Shown here: positions 1-6,303 of the stretch, piece by piece
Layout: each line of letters opens with the position of its first letter
Position numbering within the stretch: position 1 is the first letter of the stretch
Origin: Planctomycetota bacterium
Lineage (GTDB): Bacteria > Planctomycetota > B143-G9
Length of the DNA: 10,452 nt
Assembly: GCA_003644275.1 (NCBI GenBank)
Contig: QNBY01000022.1
Coordinates: 1-10,452, forward strand
Direction of reading: 5' to 3'
Translations under genes and position numbers: made by a program
The notes under the pieces: model-generated
Told to the model about the DNA's origin: nothing
Databases searched by the model: none
What the model saw: the letters and a program-made list of their open reading frames with translations, nothing else

Positions 1-50
1 CCTGGCTCACGGCCACCGAGCTCATAAAGATACTCAAGGCCGCCTGGTAG
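1..50 (+). CDS. 3' end of an unidentified plus-strand gene (partial)
   Basis: Reading from base 3, the plus strand gives 15 sense codons and a TAG stop at 48-50; the residues are WLTATELIKILKAAW. The third positions are almost all G or C except for two ATA isoleucine codons, which is the usage of the confirmed genes here, and the peptide looks like a normal amphipathic C-terminal helix. If real, the gene enters from the left and converges with ribD, their coding ends overlapping by 17 bp (34-50). No family can be assigned from 15 residues, and chance openness of the frame cannot be excluded. Confidence 0.45.
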   Translation, partial: WLTATELIKILKAAW

Positions 51-1164
51 CCCGCCGCCCGTCGAAGACCGGCCTGCCCCGAAGCAACAGGTCCTCCCCC
101 AGCCTCTCCACCCGGAAGTCCGCGAGCGGCACGCACTGGGCCAGATCGCCCCTCCCTTTCCCCCCTATCGGGTGGAGCGAATCCCTCCCGCCGAGCAGCT
201 TCGGCGCGACCACTATCATGTACTCGTCCACGAGCCCCGCATCGAAGAAGCGCCCGTGCACCGACGCCCCTCCCTCCACCAGCACCAGCAGGCAGTTGCG
301 CTCGGCGAGCGCCGCCAGCATGTCCGAAGGCGCGAGCTCTCCCCCCCTCGCGCGGAGCCTCGCCACCTCCACGCCCAGTTTCTCCAGCGCCCTTTCCCTC
401 TCCTGCGGCGCGTCCTCGGCGCAGAGGACCACCGTCCGCCGCTCGCGGGCCGTCGCCGCCACCTTCGAGCCGGGCGGCGTCTCCAGCCTGGGATCCGCCA
501 CCACACGCACCGGGTGGCTGAAACCCGCCTCCCGGCAGTCGAGCATGGGATCGTCGGCGAGCACCGTGCCCACCCCCACCAGCACGGCGTCCGCGCGGTG
601 CCGCATCAAGTGGGCGAAGCGGAAGCCCTCGGAAGAAGAAATCTTCCCCCTCTTCCTGTCGGGCGGGGCGATGAGCCCGTCGGCCGTCATCGCCCACTTG
701 GCCGCCACCATCGGCCTGCCCGTCCGCCGGTAGTGGAAGAGCCCGGCCACGAGCCATTCCGCTTCCTCGGCGAGAAGGCCGGTCTCCACTTTCACCCCGC
801 CTTCCTCCATTATGGCGCGGCCGCGGTTCTCCCCGTCGAACGGGTGGGGCAGGGCGATCACCGCGCGGGCTATCCCGGCCGCCACGATGAGCTCCGAGCA
901 CGCCGGGTTGCGCTTGCCGGGAAAGGGACAGCACGGTTCGAGGGTTACGTATATCGTCGCCCCGGGAGCGCGGAAGCCCAACTTCTCGAGGGCCATGTAC
1001 TCCGCATGCGGCGCGTCGTATGCGGCGTGCCACCCCTCGCTCAACACCTCTCCGTCCCGCGCTATCACCGCCCCCACCCGCGGGTTGGGATAGGGCGGCT
1101 CCACGGGACGCCGCGCGAGATCCAGGGCGCGGGCCATCATTTTCGTGTCCTGCTCGTCGAACAT
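34..1164 (-). CDS. ribD: Bifunctional riboflavin biosynthesis deaminase/reductase RibD
   Basis: RibD performs two successive steps of riboflavin synthesis in the cytoplasm: zinc-dependent deamination of the diaminopyrimidine ring, then NADPH-dependent reduction of the ribosyl side chain. The 376-residue protein has the usual length. The N-terminal deaminase (about 1-145) shows HAE at 53-55 and EPCC at 76-79 followed by Cys89, the expected zinc ligands and proton-shuttling Glu55. The C-terminal reductase (about 150-365) shows RPMVAAKWAMTADG at 150-163, LVGVGTVLADDP at 195-206 and VEGGASVHGRFF at 296-307. The ATG at 1164 places MFDEQDTKMMARALDLA where family members begin, but no convincing Shine-Dalgarno sequence precedes it. 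It stands apart from other rib genes and is divergent from selB. The loop between the two zinc cysteines seems about two residues longer than the common PCSHxGRTPPC form. Assignment is secure. Confidence 0.95.
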   Translation of the reverse strand: MFDEQDTKMMARALDLARRPVEPPYPNPRVGAVIARDGEVLSEGWHAAYDAPHAEYMALEKLGFRAPGATIYVTLEPCCPFPGKRNPACSELIVAAGIARAVIALPHPFDGENRGRAIMEEGGVKVETGLLAEEAEWLVAGLFHYRRTGRPMVAAKWAMTADGLIAPPDRKRGKISSSEGFRFAHLMRHRADAVLVGVGTVLADDPMLDCREAGFSHPVRVVADPRLETPPGSKVAATARERRTVVLCAEDAPQERERALEKLGVEVARLRARGGELAPSDMLAALAERNCLLVLVEGGASVHGRFFDAGLVDEYMIVVAPKLLGGRDSLHPIGGKGRGDLAQCVPLADFRVERLGEDLLLRGRPVFDGRRATRRP

Positions 1165-1199
1165 GTAAACTATTCTATTCCCCAGCGCGCTTCCCGCAA
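1165..1199 (-). promoter_or_regulatory. Possible leaderless promoter of ribD
   Basis: On the minus strand TAGAAT (complement of 1172-1177, one mismatch from the -10 consensus) lies 7 nt before the A of the ribD ATG. TTGCGG (complement of 1194-1199) lies 16 nt further upstream as a weak -35. This spacing would start transcription at or next to the start codon, which fits the lack of a good ribosome binding site. The same AT-rich patch could also serve the divergent selB (TATTCT at 1171-1176 on the plus strand). Inference from spacing only. Confidence 0.35.
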
Positions 1200-1205
1200 C
1201 GACAC

Positions 1206-1210
1206 GGAGG
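1206..1210 (+). promoter_or_regulatory. Ribosome binding site of selB
   Basis: GGAGG lies 7 nt before the ATG at 1218. It fixes this start against the long upstream open frame, because the SelB G-domain begins only a few residues after this methionine. Confidence 0.75.
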
Positions 1211-1217
1211 GACGGAG

Positions 1218-3146
1218 ATGAACTCGGAAACGAAACTGTTGAGGTTCATCCTCGGGACGGCCGGGCACATAGACCACGGCAAGTCGAAGCTCGTGCGCCG
1301 CCTCACCGGCATAGACCCGGACAGGCTCGCCGAGGAAAAGCGCCGCGGCATGACGATAGACATAGGCTTCGCGAGCCTCGTCCTCCCCGACGGCCGCAAG
1401 GTGGGGTTCATAGACGTGCCCGGCCACGAGAAGTTCGTGAAGAACATGGTGGCGGGCGCAGCCTCCGTCCACGGCGCTCTGCTCATCGTGGCGGCCGACG
1501 ATTCCGTCATGCCGCAGACGGTGGAGCACCTCGCCATCCTCGACTTTCTCGGCGTCCAGGACGGCTTCGTGGTCGTAACCAAGACCGACCTCGTGGACGA
1601 GGAGACCGTGGAGATAGTGAAGCTCGACGTGAGGGAAGCGGTGAAGGGCACCTTCCTCGAGGGCAAGCCCATAGTGCCCGTCTCCTCCCTCACGCTCGAG
1701 GGCTTCGACGAGCTCAAGCGCGAACTCACCGCCCTGTGCGACAGGATAGAGGACCGCGCCCCCACCGGCTTCTTCCGCCTCCCCGTCCACCGCGCCTTCA
1801 CCAGCAAGGGCCTGGGAACGGTGGTGACGGGCGTGGCGGTCTCCGGCACCCTCAGGATCGGCGACGAGGTGGAACTCGTCCCCGGCGGCCTCCGCGGCAA
1901 GGTGCGCGGCCTGCAGTCCTACAAGCAGGACGTGGACGAGGTCTTCCCCGGCCCCTGCGTCGCCGTGAACGTCTCCGACGTCCGAAAGGACGAGGTCGAG
2001 CGCGGAATGGTGCTCGCCGAACCCGGCTACCTCGTTCCGAAGACCGAGGTGGAGGTCCTCCTGCGTTTCGCTCCCGTCGGCGACAACCGTCCCCTGAAGG
2101 ATTACGCCCTGGTGAACTTCCACGCCGGGAGCGCGGAGGCGCCCGGACACGTCGCCCTCATCGGCGGGCGCAAAGCGGTCGCGCCGGGGGAGACGGTCTT
2201 CGCGCAGATGCGCCTGCTGAAGCCGGTCGTCACCTGGCCGGGGATGCGCTTCATCCTCCGACGCCCCACCCCGCCCCTCACCCTCGGCGGAGGCGTGGTG
2301 CTCTCGGCCACCGGCGTCCGCTTGAGGCGCAAGGCGCCCGAGACGCTCCTCCATTTCGAGAGACGCCTCGCCGCCCTCGACGACCCCGCGAAACTCGCCG
2401 CCTGCGTCATCGCCGAGGGAGGGCGCAGGACGGTCCACCTGCGTGAGATATGCTCCGAGACCGGCCTGAAGGAAGAAGAACTCGCCCCCATAGTGGAGAA
2501 GCTCGTCTCCGCCGGCGAGGCGGTGCGCCTCCCAGATGGCGCCTTCACCACCGCCGCCGCCATCGAGGACATGGAAAAGGCCATACTGGGCCGGATGGAA
2601 GAACTCCACCGTGCGAATCCCTTACGCCTCTACCACGGGAAGGCCGCCATCCGCGCAACGGTGAAAGGCGACGAGCAGCTCTTCGAGGCGGCCCTGCAGG
2701 CCCTCGCAGGCAGGGGCCTGCTGGAGCAATCGAAGGGCGCCTGGAAACTCGCGGACTACCGGCCGCCCCTCGACGACGAGAGCCGCAGGCTCGCCGACAG
2801 GCTCCTCGCCTGGTTCCGCTCCTCGCCCTGGGACGCCCACAGCCCCAACGCCGCCGCGGCCGACTGGAAGGTGGACCCCGAAAGGCTCCGCCGGGTGTAC
2901 TCGCTCCTGGTAGAGAGCGGCGAGGTAGTCTCCCTCCCGGACGGCGTTTACCTGTCCGCGGCGGCCGTCGAGGAAGCGGAGTCGAAGCTCCGGGCCTACC
3001 TGGAGGAACACGGCTCCATACGCTCCGGCGACTTCAAGAAGGTCCTCGGTTCCTCCCGCAAGGTCGCCATAGCCGCCCTCGACCACTTCGAAAAGAACGG
3101 CGTGACCTACAGGAAAGGCAACGAGCATTTCCTGCGCCGCTACTGA
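1218..3146 (+). CDS. selB: Selenocysteine-specific translation elongation factor SelB
   Basis: SelB is a GTPase that carries selenocysteyl-tRNA(Sec) to the ribosome and binds the SECIS hairpin of selenoprotein mRNAs, so that UGA is read as selenocysteine. The predicted product has 642 residues, normal for the family. The G-domain shows GHIDHGKS (P-loop, 16-23), RGMTIDIGFA (switch I, 43-52), DVPGH (66-70), TKTD (121-124) and VSS (155-157). EF-Tu-like beta-barrel domains follow (about 185-270 and 275-365), then an all-helical/winged-helix C-terminal half (about 380-642), the part that reads the SECIS element in known SelBs. The P-loop ends in Ser rather than the more common Thr, a conservative change. 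No selA, selD or tRNA-Sec gene is visible in the window. It is divergent from ribD and 63 bp upstream of the esterase gene. Assignment is secure. Confidence 0.95.
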   Translation: MNSETKLLRFILGTAGHIDHGKSKLVRRLTGIDPDRLAEEKRRGMTIDIGFASLVLPDGRKVGFIDVPGHEKFVKNMVAGAASVHGALLIVAADDSVMPQTVEHLAILDFLGVQDGFVVVTKTDLVDEETVEIVKLDVREAVKGTFLEGKPIVPVSSLTLEGFDELKRELTALCDRIEDRAPTGFFRLPVHRAFTSKGLGTVVTGVAVSGTLRIGDEVELVPGGLRGKVRGLQSYKQDVDEVFPGPCVAVNVSDVRKDEVERGMVLAEPGYLVPKTEVEVLLRFAPVGDNRPLKDYALVNFHAGSAEAPGHVALIGGRKAVAPGETVFAQMRLLKPVVTWPGMRFILRRPTPPLTLGGGVVLSATGVRLRRKAPETLLHFERRLAALDDPAKLAACVIAEGGRRTVHLREICSETGLKEEELAPIVEKLVSAGEAVRLPDGAFTTAAAIEDMEKAILGRMEELHRANPLRLYHGKAAIRATVKGDEQLFEAALQALAGRGLLEQSKGAWKLADYRPPLDDESRRLADRLLAWFRSSPWDAHSPNAAAADWKVDPERLRRVYSLLVESGEVVSLPDGVYLSAAAVEEAESKLRAYLEEHGSIRSGDFKKVLGSSRKVAIAALDHFEKNGVTYRKGNEHFLRRY

Positions 3147-3158
3147 AAACGCCCCGCG

Positions 3159-3189
3159 ACCGCGCTGTAATCCGGCGGCCGGCCGCGGT
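3159..3189 (+). repeat. GC-rich inverted repeat between selB and the esterase gene
   Basis: ACCGCG at 3159-3164 is complementary to CGCGGT at 3184-3189. Between them lies a perfect 12-bp palindrome, GCGGCCGGCCGC (3175-3186), which overlaps the right arm. There is no T-run, so it is not a standard intrinsic terminator. It might be a weak transcript-end structure for selB or an operator-like site for the next gene. Only the sequence symmetry is seen. Confidence 0.3.
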
Positions 3190-3196
3190 AGTATTG

Positions 3197-3204
3197 AAGG
3201 AGGT
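3197..3204 (+). promoter_or_regulatory. Strong Shine-Dalgarno of the esterase gene
   Basis: AAGGAGGT, a full match to the anti-SD complement, is 5 nt upstream of the ATG at 3210 and decides the start of the secreted esterase. Confidence 0.85.
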
Positions 3205-3209
3205 GTTCC

Positions 3210-4247
3210 ATGAAGAGAAAAGCGATTCTCGCCGTCGTGCTGTCGTTGCTGGCGCTGTTCGCCGTCTCCTCTTTCTCCCCCGCCCGCGGTGACGTGACTC
3301 CCGGGAAAATAGAGAAGGTGGACCTTCCCAACGGCTCTTACTACCTCATCTACGTGCCGAAATGTTACGAACCCGACGGGAAGACGGGCGTCTATCTCAT
3401 CCTCCACGGCGCGGGCGGGACGGCCAAGGGCATGATAAGCGCGTTCGTGTACGGAGAGACGGGCAACCACAACTACCTCGAGGAACGCAACTGCATAGGC
3501 GTGGCCCCCAAGAGCATCGGCCGAAGCTGGCAGAGCGGCGAGTCCACCCCCATGGACGCGCTGAACGAGGTGCTCAAAAACTACAAGGTGGACAAGAAGC
3601 GCATACACCTGTTCGGCTATTCCGCGGGCGGCTTCTTCTCCGGCTGGCTCGGCTTCGAGAAACCGGAGCTGTTCCGCACCATATGCATCTGCGCGGCCTT
3701 CCTCGCCCAGACGAACATGGCCAGCGTGAAGAAGCACATCCAGAAGCCCGTTTACTTCGTGTGCGGCGAGAACGACCCCAACGCCCAAGGCGCCCGCGAC
3801 AGCTACAACCTCCTCCTCAAATGGGGAGCCCGCTACACCCGCATACGCATCGTCCCCGGCCAGGGCCACAACTTCCCGTTCCAGAACGAGTTTCCCCTCC
3901 TGTTCCGCTGGTACGCCGCGATGGACAGCGGCTACGACTACGCCTCCGCCCTCGACGAGGCGAAGAAGCTCGTGAAGAGGAAGATCAAGAAGGCGATAGC
4001 CAAGGTGCGCGAGATAGAGAGCCACCCGCCCGAGGACGTCTTCTGGAAGACCCTCGCCGAGATAAAGGGCATGATAGACAAGAAGGGCGAGAAGAAGCTC
4101 AAGGGCATCCTCGCCATCTACAAGCCCCGTCCGCAGAAGTGCATCGAGAAGCTGAAGGAATTCGAAGAGCTCTTCGAGGGATACCCCGTCGCCGACAAGG
4201 CGAAGGAAGCGCGGGAAAAGCTCGAAGCGAAGCTGGCCGGCCGCTGA
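3210..4247 (+). CDS. Secreted alpha/beta-hydrolase (esterase/depolymerase-like) with lysine-rich helical tail
   Basis: The 345-residue product begins with a signal peptide (MKRK, then a hydrophobic stretch at 5-22, cleavage likely near 27), so it should act outside the cytoplasm. Residues about 35-245 look like an alpha/beta hydrolase of the esterase/PHB-depolymerase type: HGAGG at 66-70 (oxyanion-hole region), GYSAGG at 136-141 with nucleophile Ser138, CGENDP at 185-190 giving Asp189, and GQGHNFP giving His220. The catalytic triad therefore appears intact and a carboxylester substrate is likely, but which one cannot be told. Residues about 246-345 form an extra, very Lys/Glu-rich helical tail that the catalytic fold does not need; it may bind a polymer, the cell wall or a partner. 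It has its own strong ribosome binding site and is followed by a strong terminator. Confidence 0.78.
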   Translation: MKRKAILAVVLSLLALFAVSSFSPARGDVTPGKIEKVDLPNGSYYLIYVPKCYEPDGKTGVYLILHGAGGTAKGMISAFVYGETGNHNYLEERNCIGVAPKSIGRSWQSGESTPMDALNEVLKNYKVDKKRIHLFGYSAGGFFSGWLGFEKPELFRTICICAAFLAQTNMASVKKHIQKPVYFVCGENDPNAQGARDSYNLLLKWGARYTRIRIVPGQGHNFPFQNEFPLLFRWYAAMDSGYDYASALDEAKKLVKRKIKKAIAKVREIESHPPEDVFWKTLAEIKGMIDKKGEKKLKGILAIYKPRPQKCIEKLKEFEELFEGYPVADKAKEAREKLEAKLAGR

Positions 4248-4280
4248 CGCTCCGCCCTCTTCCCCGATTGGAACTCCCCC

Positions 4281-4319
4281 CTCTCGATGAAAAATCGGGA
4301 GCCGTTTTTTCCTTTTTTT
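4281..4319 (+). terminator. Intrinsic terminator after the esterase gene
   Basis: An 8-bp stem (CTCTCGAT at 4281-4288 with ATCGGGAG at 4294-4301, one G-T pair) closes a GAAAA loop. It is followed by T6 at 4305-4310 and T7 at 4313-4319. It is the clearest terminator in the window and ends transcription from the esterase gene (and possibly from selB) before the next gene. Confidence 0.88.
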
Positions 4320-4332
4320 CGCCCGTTTCCGT

Positions 4333-4340
4333 TATATAAA
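4333..4340 (+). promoter_or_regulatory. Candidate -10 region upstream of the 405-aa secreted protein gene
   Basis: TTATATAAA (TATAAA at 4335-4340, five of six consensus bases) is an AT island just after the terminator and about 70 bp upstream of the GTG at 4409. I see no clear -35 at proper spacing, only T-rich terminator sequence. A promoter is needed here because the terminator isolates the gene, but the exact site is a guess. Confidence 0.4.
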
Positions 4341-4395
4341 TCGGAAGAGCAGCCGAAGAGAAAGGGCGAGTTTTCACGGGCTCCAGTTTTCCGGA

Positions 4396-4402
4396 AAGGA
4401 GG
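4396..4402 (+). promoter_or_regulatory. Shine-Dalgarno that supports a GTG start
   Basis: AAGGAGG lies 6 nt upstream of GTG at 4409. The downstream product begins directly with a signal peptide, so this GTG rather than a later ATG is the likely start. Confidence 0.82.
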
Positions 4403-4408
4403 GCGGAA

Positions 4409-5626
4409 GTGAACGGGATTAGAAGAACGGCGGTCGCGTTGTTGTCGGTGCTCGCGCTCTCGGTCTTGATGTTCCGGGGGCTGCCCGCGGGCGCGGAGGG
4501 AGAGGTGAAACTCCCCTCGCTGCGTCCCGGCATGTGCATGATCCGTTTCCCCTCCCGCTACTGGTTCTCCCCTCCCCCCGGCGCCGACAGGATGGCCGTG
4601 GGCGTCTCCTCCGGCCTGATATCCGCCTACGAGGCGCGCGAGTGGAGCGGGCCGGACTCGCCGGGCAAACTGCTCGAGTACGGGGACAATTTCTCCCGCT
4701 TCATCTACCTCAGCAAGCTCGCGGGCAAGAAGGTGTTCTTCTGGCTCTTCGTCAAATGCCCGGACGAAGGCGGAAAGCCGGAAGTCACCTCCTTCGCCCT
4801 GCTTGACGCGCAGGGAAACCGCGCCACCAAGACCTTCCGCCACGAGATAGGGTGGTTCGACCTCAGGGAACGCTTCATGGTCCGGTGCGCCGCCCCCATT
4901 ATGAGCGTGAGGGTGAACTTCAGAAGAAGGACCTTGAACAAGAAGCCCTCGCCCTTCAGGGAAGACCCCAAGAAGAGACTCACCGCCGAGCCTCCCGTCG
5001 TGAGCCGCCCCGACCTCTACACCGTGATGGTGGATTCCTCGTATTCCTTCTGGGCCACCAGACAGGTGCGTTTCGTGCTCGAGCTGCCGGAGGGATTCCC
5101 CCTCAAGGGCGGCATATTCGTAAGGAGCGAGCATTCGGCTTCCCCCATCCGGCCGTTCTTCATAGCCGTCACCGGCATAAAGGTCCCCGCGAGGGTGGCG
5201 AAACTCAGGTTGGTGGCCGACGAATGCCTCCCCGTCACAGACCTATCGCTCCACAAGGAATTTCCCGGAGACCTCACCAGCGAGCCCACCGTCGCCGAAT
5301 CTCAGATAACCCTTCCCGACGGCGCTGTGAGAAAGGCGAAGGTCTACGAGTGCACGTGCGCGATTCTGATGGGGCAGAAGCAGTCATTGAAGCACAGGGG
5401 ATACGCCGAATACGACGTCAGCGTGTGGATCGACGAGTTCCTCGTCTCGTCGGAGAAAGCGGCGGAGGCCGTGCGCTGGATATACTCCTTCCAGCTCATC
5501 GACGAGGAAGGCCGCGTCATAGGCGACCTGGTGAAAATGGGGATGAGGCCCTTCGGCGACAAGGAGCCCGACCTTCGCCCGAAGGAAAAACGGAACGAGG
5601 CGAAGGGCGCGGCAGGCGCCGATTGA
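4409..5626 (+). CDS. Secreted protein of unknown function (405 aa)
   Basis: I do not recognise a family. The product starts with MNGIRRT and a hydrophobic segment (about 8-22), followed by an AGA cleavage motif after residue 29, so it is probably exported. There is no second membrane segment and no lipobox. The body (about 35-375) is rich in alternating hydrophobic and aromatic residues such as VFFWLFVKCP and YSFWATRQVRFVLELP, suggesting a beta-rich fold. The last 30 or so residues are charged and probably disordered. A few scattered cysteines form no CxxC motif. It has a good Shine-Dalgarno site, follows a strong terminator and converges on kdsC, so it appears to be a single-gene transcript. 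Base and codon use match its neighbours, so it does not look recently acquired. Coding is well supported; function is unknown. Confidence 0.85.
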   Translation: MNGIRRTAVALLSVLALSVLMFRGLPAGAEGEVKLPSLRPGMCMIRFPSRYWFSPPPGADRMAVGVSSGLISAYEAREWSGPDSPGKLLEYGDNFSRFIYLSKLAGKKVFFWLFVKCPDEGGKPEVTSFALLDAQGNRATKTFRHEIGWFDLRERFMVRCAAPIMSVRVNFRRRTLNKKPSPFREDPKKRLTAEPPVVSRPDLYTVMVDSSYSFWATRQVRFVLELPEGFPLKGGIFVRSEHSASPIRPFFIAVTGIKVPARVAKLRLVADECLPVTDLSLHKEFPGDLTSEPTVAESQITLPDGAVRKAKVYECTCAILMGQKQSLKHRGYAEYDVSVWIDEFLVSSEKAAEAVRWIYSFQLIDEEGRVIGDLVKMGMRPFGDKEPDLRPKEKRNEAKGAAGAD

Positions 5627-5627
5627 A

Positions 5628-5648
5628 GCGGGCCGGGCTACCGCCCGC
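5628..5648. terminator. Possible shared hairpin between convergent genes
   Basis: GCGGGC at 5628-5633 pairs with GCCCGC at 5643-5648 across the 11-bp gap between the convergent stop codons (5624-5626 on plus, 5638-5640 on minus). It could terminate both transcripts, but neither strand has a T-run after it, so this is tentative. Confidence 0.35.
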
Positions 5649-6183
5649 CCCCGCCGAACCGCCGCTCCAGCAGCTCCTCCCAGAGCCCCTTGGCCCTCAG
5701 CAGGCGCTCCACCAGCTCCCGCAGCGCCCCTTCTCCCCCGCGCGCGGAGAGCACCAGGTCCGCCGCCTCCCGGAACTCCGGCGCCGCGTCCGACGGAGCG
5801 ACCGCGAGCCCGGCCAGTCCCGCGGCGGGAAGGTCCATCACGTCGTCCCCCAGGTAGGCCGTCTCGTCGAGCGGCGTCCCCAGCGAGGCGCAAAGCTCGC
5901 GTAGCCCTTCCCCCTTTTCCCTGGCCCCGTACTTCACCCGCAACACCCCCATCTCCTCCGCCCGCCGCGCCACCGGTCCGCTCTCCGGCCTGCCGGTGAG
6001 GAAGCACAGGAAGAATCCCGCCTCCCTCCACAGATGCGCGCCGAGCCCGTCCCGCACGGAGAACTTCTTCAGCTCGAACCCTTCCCCTCCCAGGTATATC
6101 CCCCCGTCCGTGAGCGTGCCGTCCACGTCCGTCACGATGAGGCGTATCTTCCGGGCCTTCCGCTCGAATGTTCCTTCGCTCAT
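5638..6183 (-). CDS. kdsC: 3-deoxy-D-manno-octulosonate 8-phosphate phosphatase KdsC
   Basis: KdsC removes phosphate from Kdo-8-phosphate in the cytoplasm, giving Kdo for lipopolysaccharide inner core synthesis. The 181-residue product is a capless HAD phosphatase of the usual length. Motif I DVDGT at 19-23 supplies nucleophile Asp19 and acid/base Asp21. FLTGR at 61-65 is motif II with Thr63. Lys90 stands where the motif III lysine is expected, and LGDDVMDLP at 111-119 is motif IV with Asp113 and Asp114. The GGIYLGGEGFELKKFSVRDGLG segment (27-48) is typical of the family. The ATG at 6183 has AAGGA at proper spacing. The C-terminal stretch about 158-181 is a charged helix ending in FGGGGR. It is the only gene here with a TAG stop apart from the partial one at the left edge. 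No other kds or lpx gene is nearby. A related sugar-phosphate HAD phosphatase is the only serious alternative. Confidence 0.9.
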   Translation of the reverse strand: MSEGTFERKARKIRLIVTDVDGTLTDGGIYLGGEGFELKKFSVRDGLGAHLWREAGFFLCFLTGRPESGPVARRAEEMGVLRVKYGAREKGEGLRELCASLGTPLDETAYLGDDVMDLPAAGLAGLAVAPSDAAPEFREAADLVLSARGGEGALRELVERLLRAKGLWEELLERRFGGGGR

Positions 6184-6212
6184 CCCTTTTTCCTTTCTCG
6201 GTCGGAGAGGGA

Positions 6213-6241
6213 AGGGTAACGCCCTTTCGCCCCTCCGTCAA
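6213..6241 (-). promoter_or_regulatory. Candidate promoter of kdsC
   Basis: On the minus strand TTGACG (complement of 6236-6241, five of six -35 bases) and TACCCT (complement of 6213-6218, weak -10) are separated by 17 nt, upstream of the kdsC start at 6183. The site directly follows the terminator of the VWA gene, so kdsC needs its own promoter here. Confidence 0.42.
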
Positions 6242-6242
6242 C

Positions 6243-6276
6243 GGAAAACGAAGGCGGCGGCCTTACGGCCGCCGCC
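6243..6276 (-). terminator. Intrinsic terminator of the VWA-HEAT gene
   Basis: A perfect 10-bp G+C stem (GGCGGCGGCC at 6253-6262 with GGCCGCCGCC at 6267-6276) encloses a 4-nt loop. On the minus strand it is followed by TTCGTTTTCC. It lies 27 nt past the stop codon of the VWA gene. Confidence 0.8.
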
Positions 6277-6303
6277 GGAAACGCGGTCGGAGCGGCGGGA
6301 GCC

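Noticed and set aside
1..25. Minus-strand ATG at 23-25 as start of a gene following ribD
   Set aside because: Only eight codons are visible, there is no ribosome binding site, and the opposite strand gives a better coding signal.
1020..1217. Upstream extension of selB
   Set aside because: It would overlap ribD and add low-complexity Pro/Arg sequence; the ATG at 1218 has GGAGG at good spacing and matches the usual SelB N-terminus.
172..1221. Long open plus-strand frame opposite ribD
   Set aside because: It lies antisense to a secure gene, has Arg/His/Pro-rich composition typical of a shadow frame in G+C-rich DNA, and matches no family.
1170..2609. Long open minus-strand frame opposite selB
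   Set aside because: Composition (Gly/His/Glu-rich) and position antisense to selB mark it as a mirror frame.
2622..4025. Long open minus-strand frame spanning selB and the esterase gene
   Set aside because: It crosses two well-supported genes and their intergenic region and has no recognisable domains.
5384..6241. 285-codon minus-strand frame overlapping kdsC in another frame
   Set aside because: Gly/Arg/Ala-rich shadow; the kdsC frame holds all HAD motifs and a ribosome binding site.
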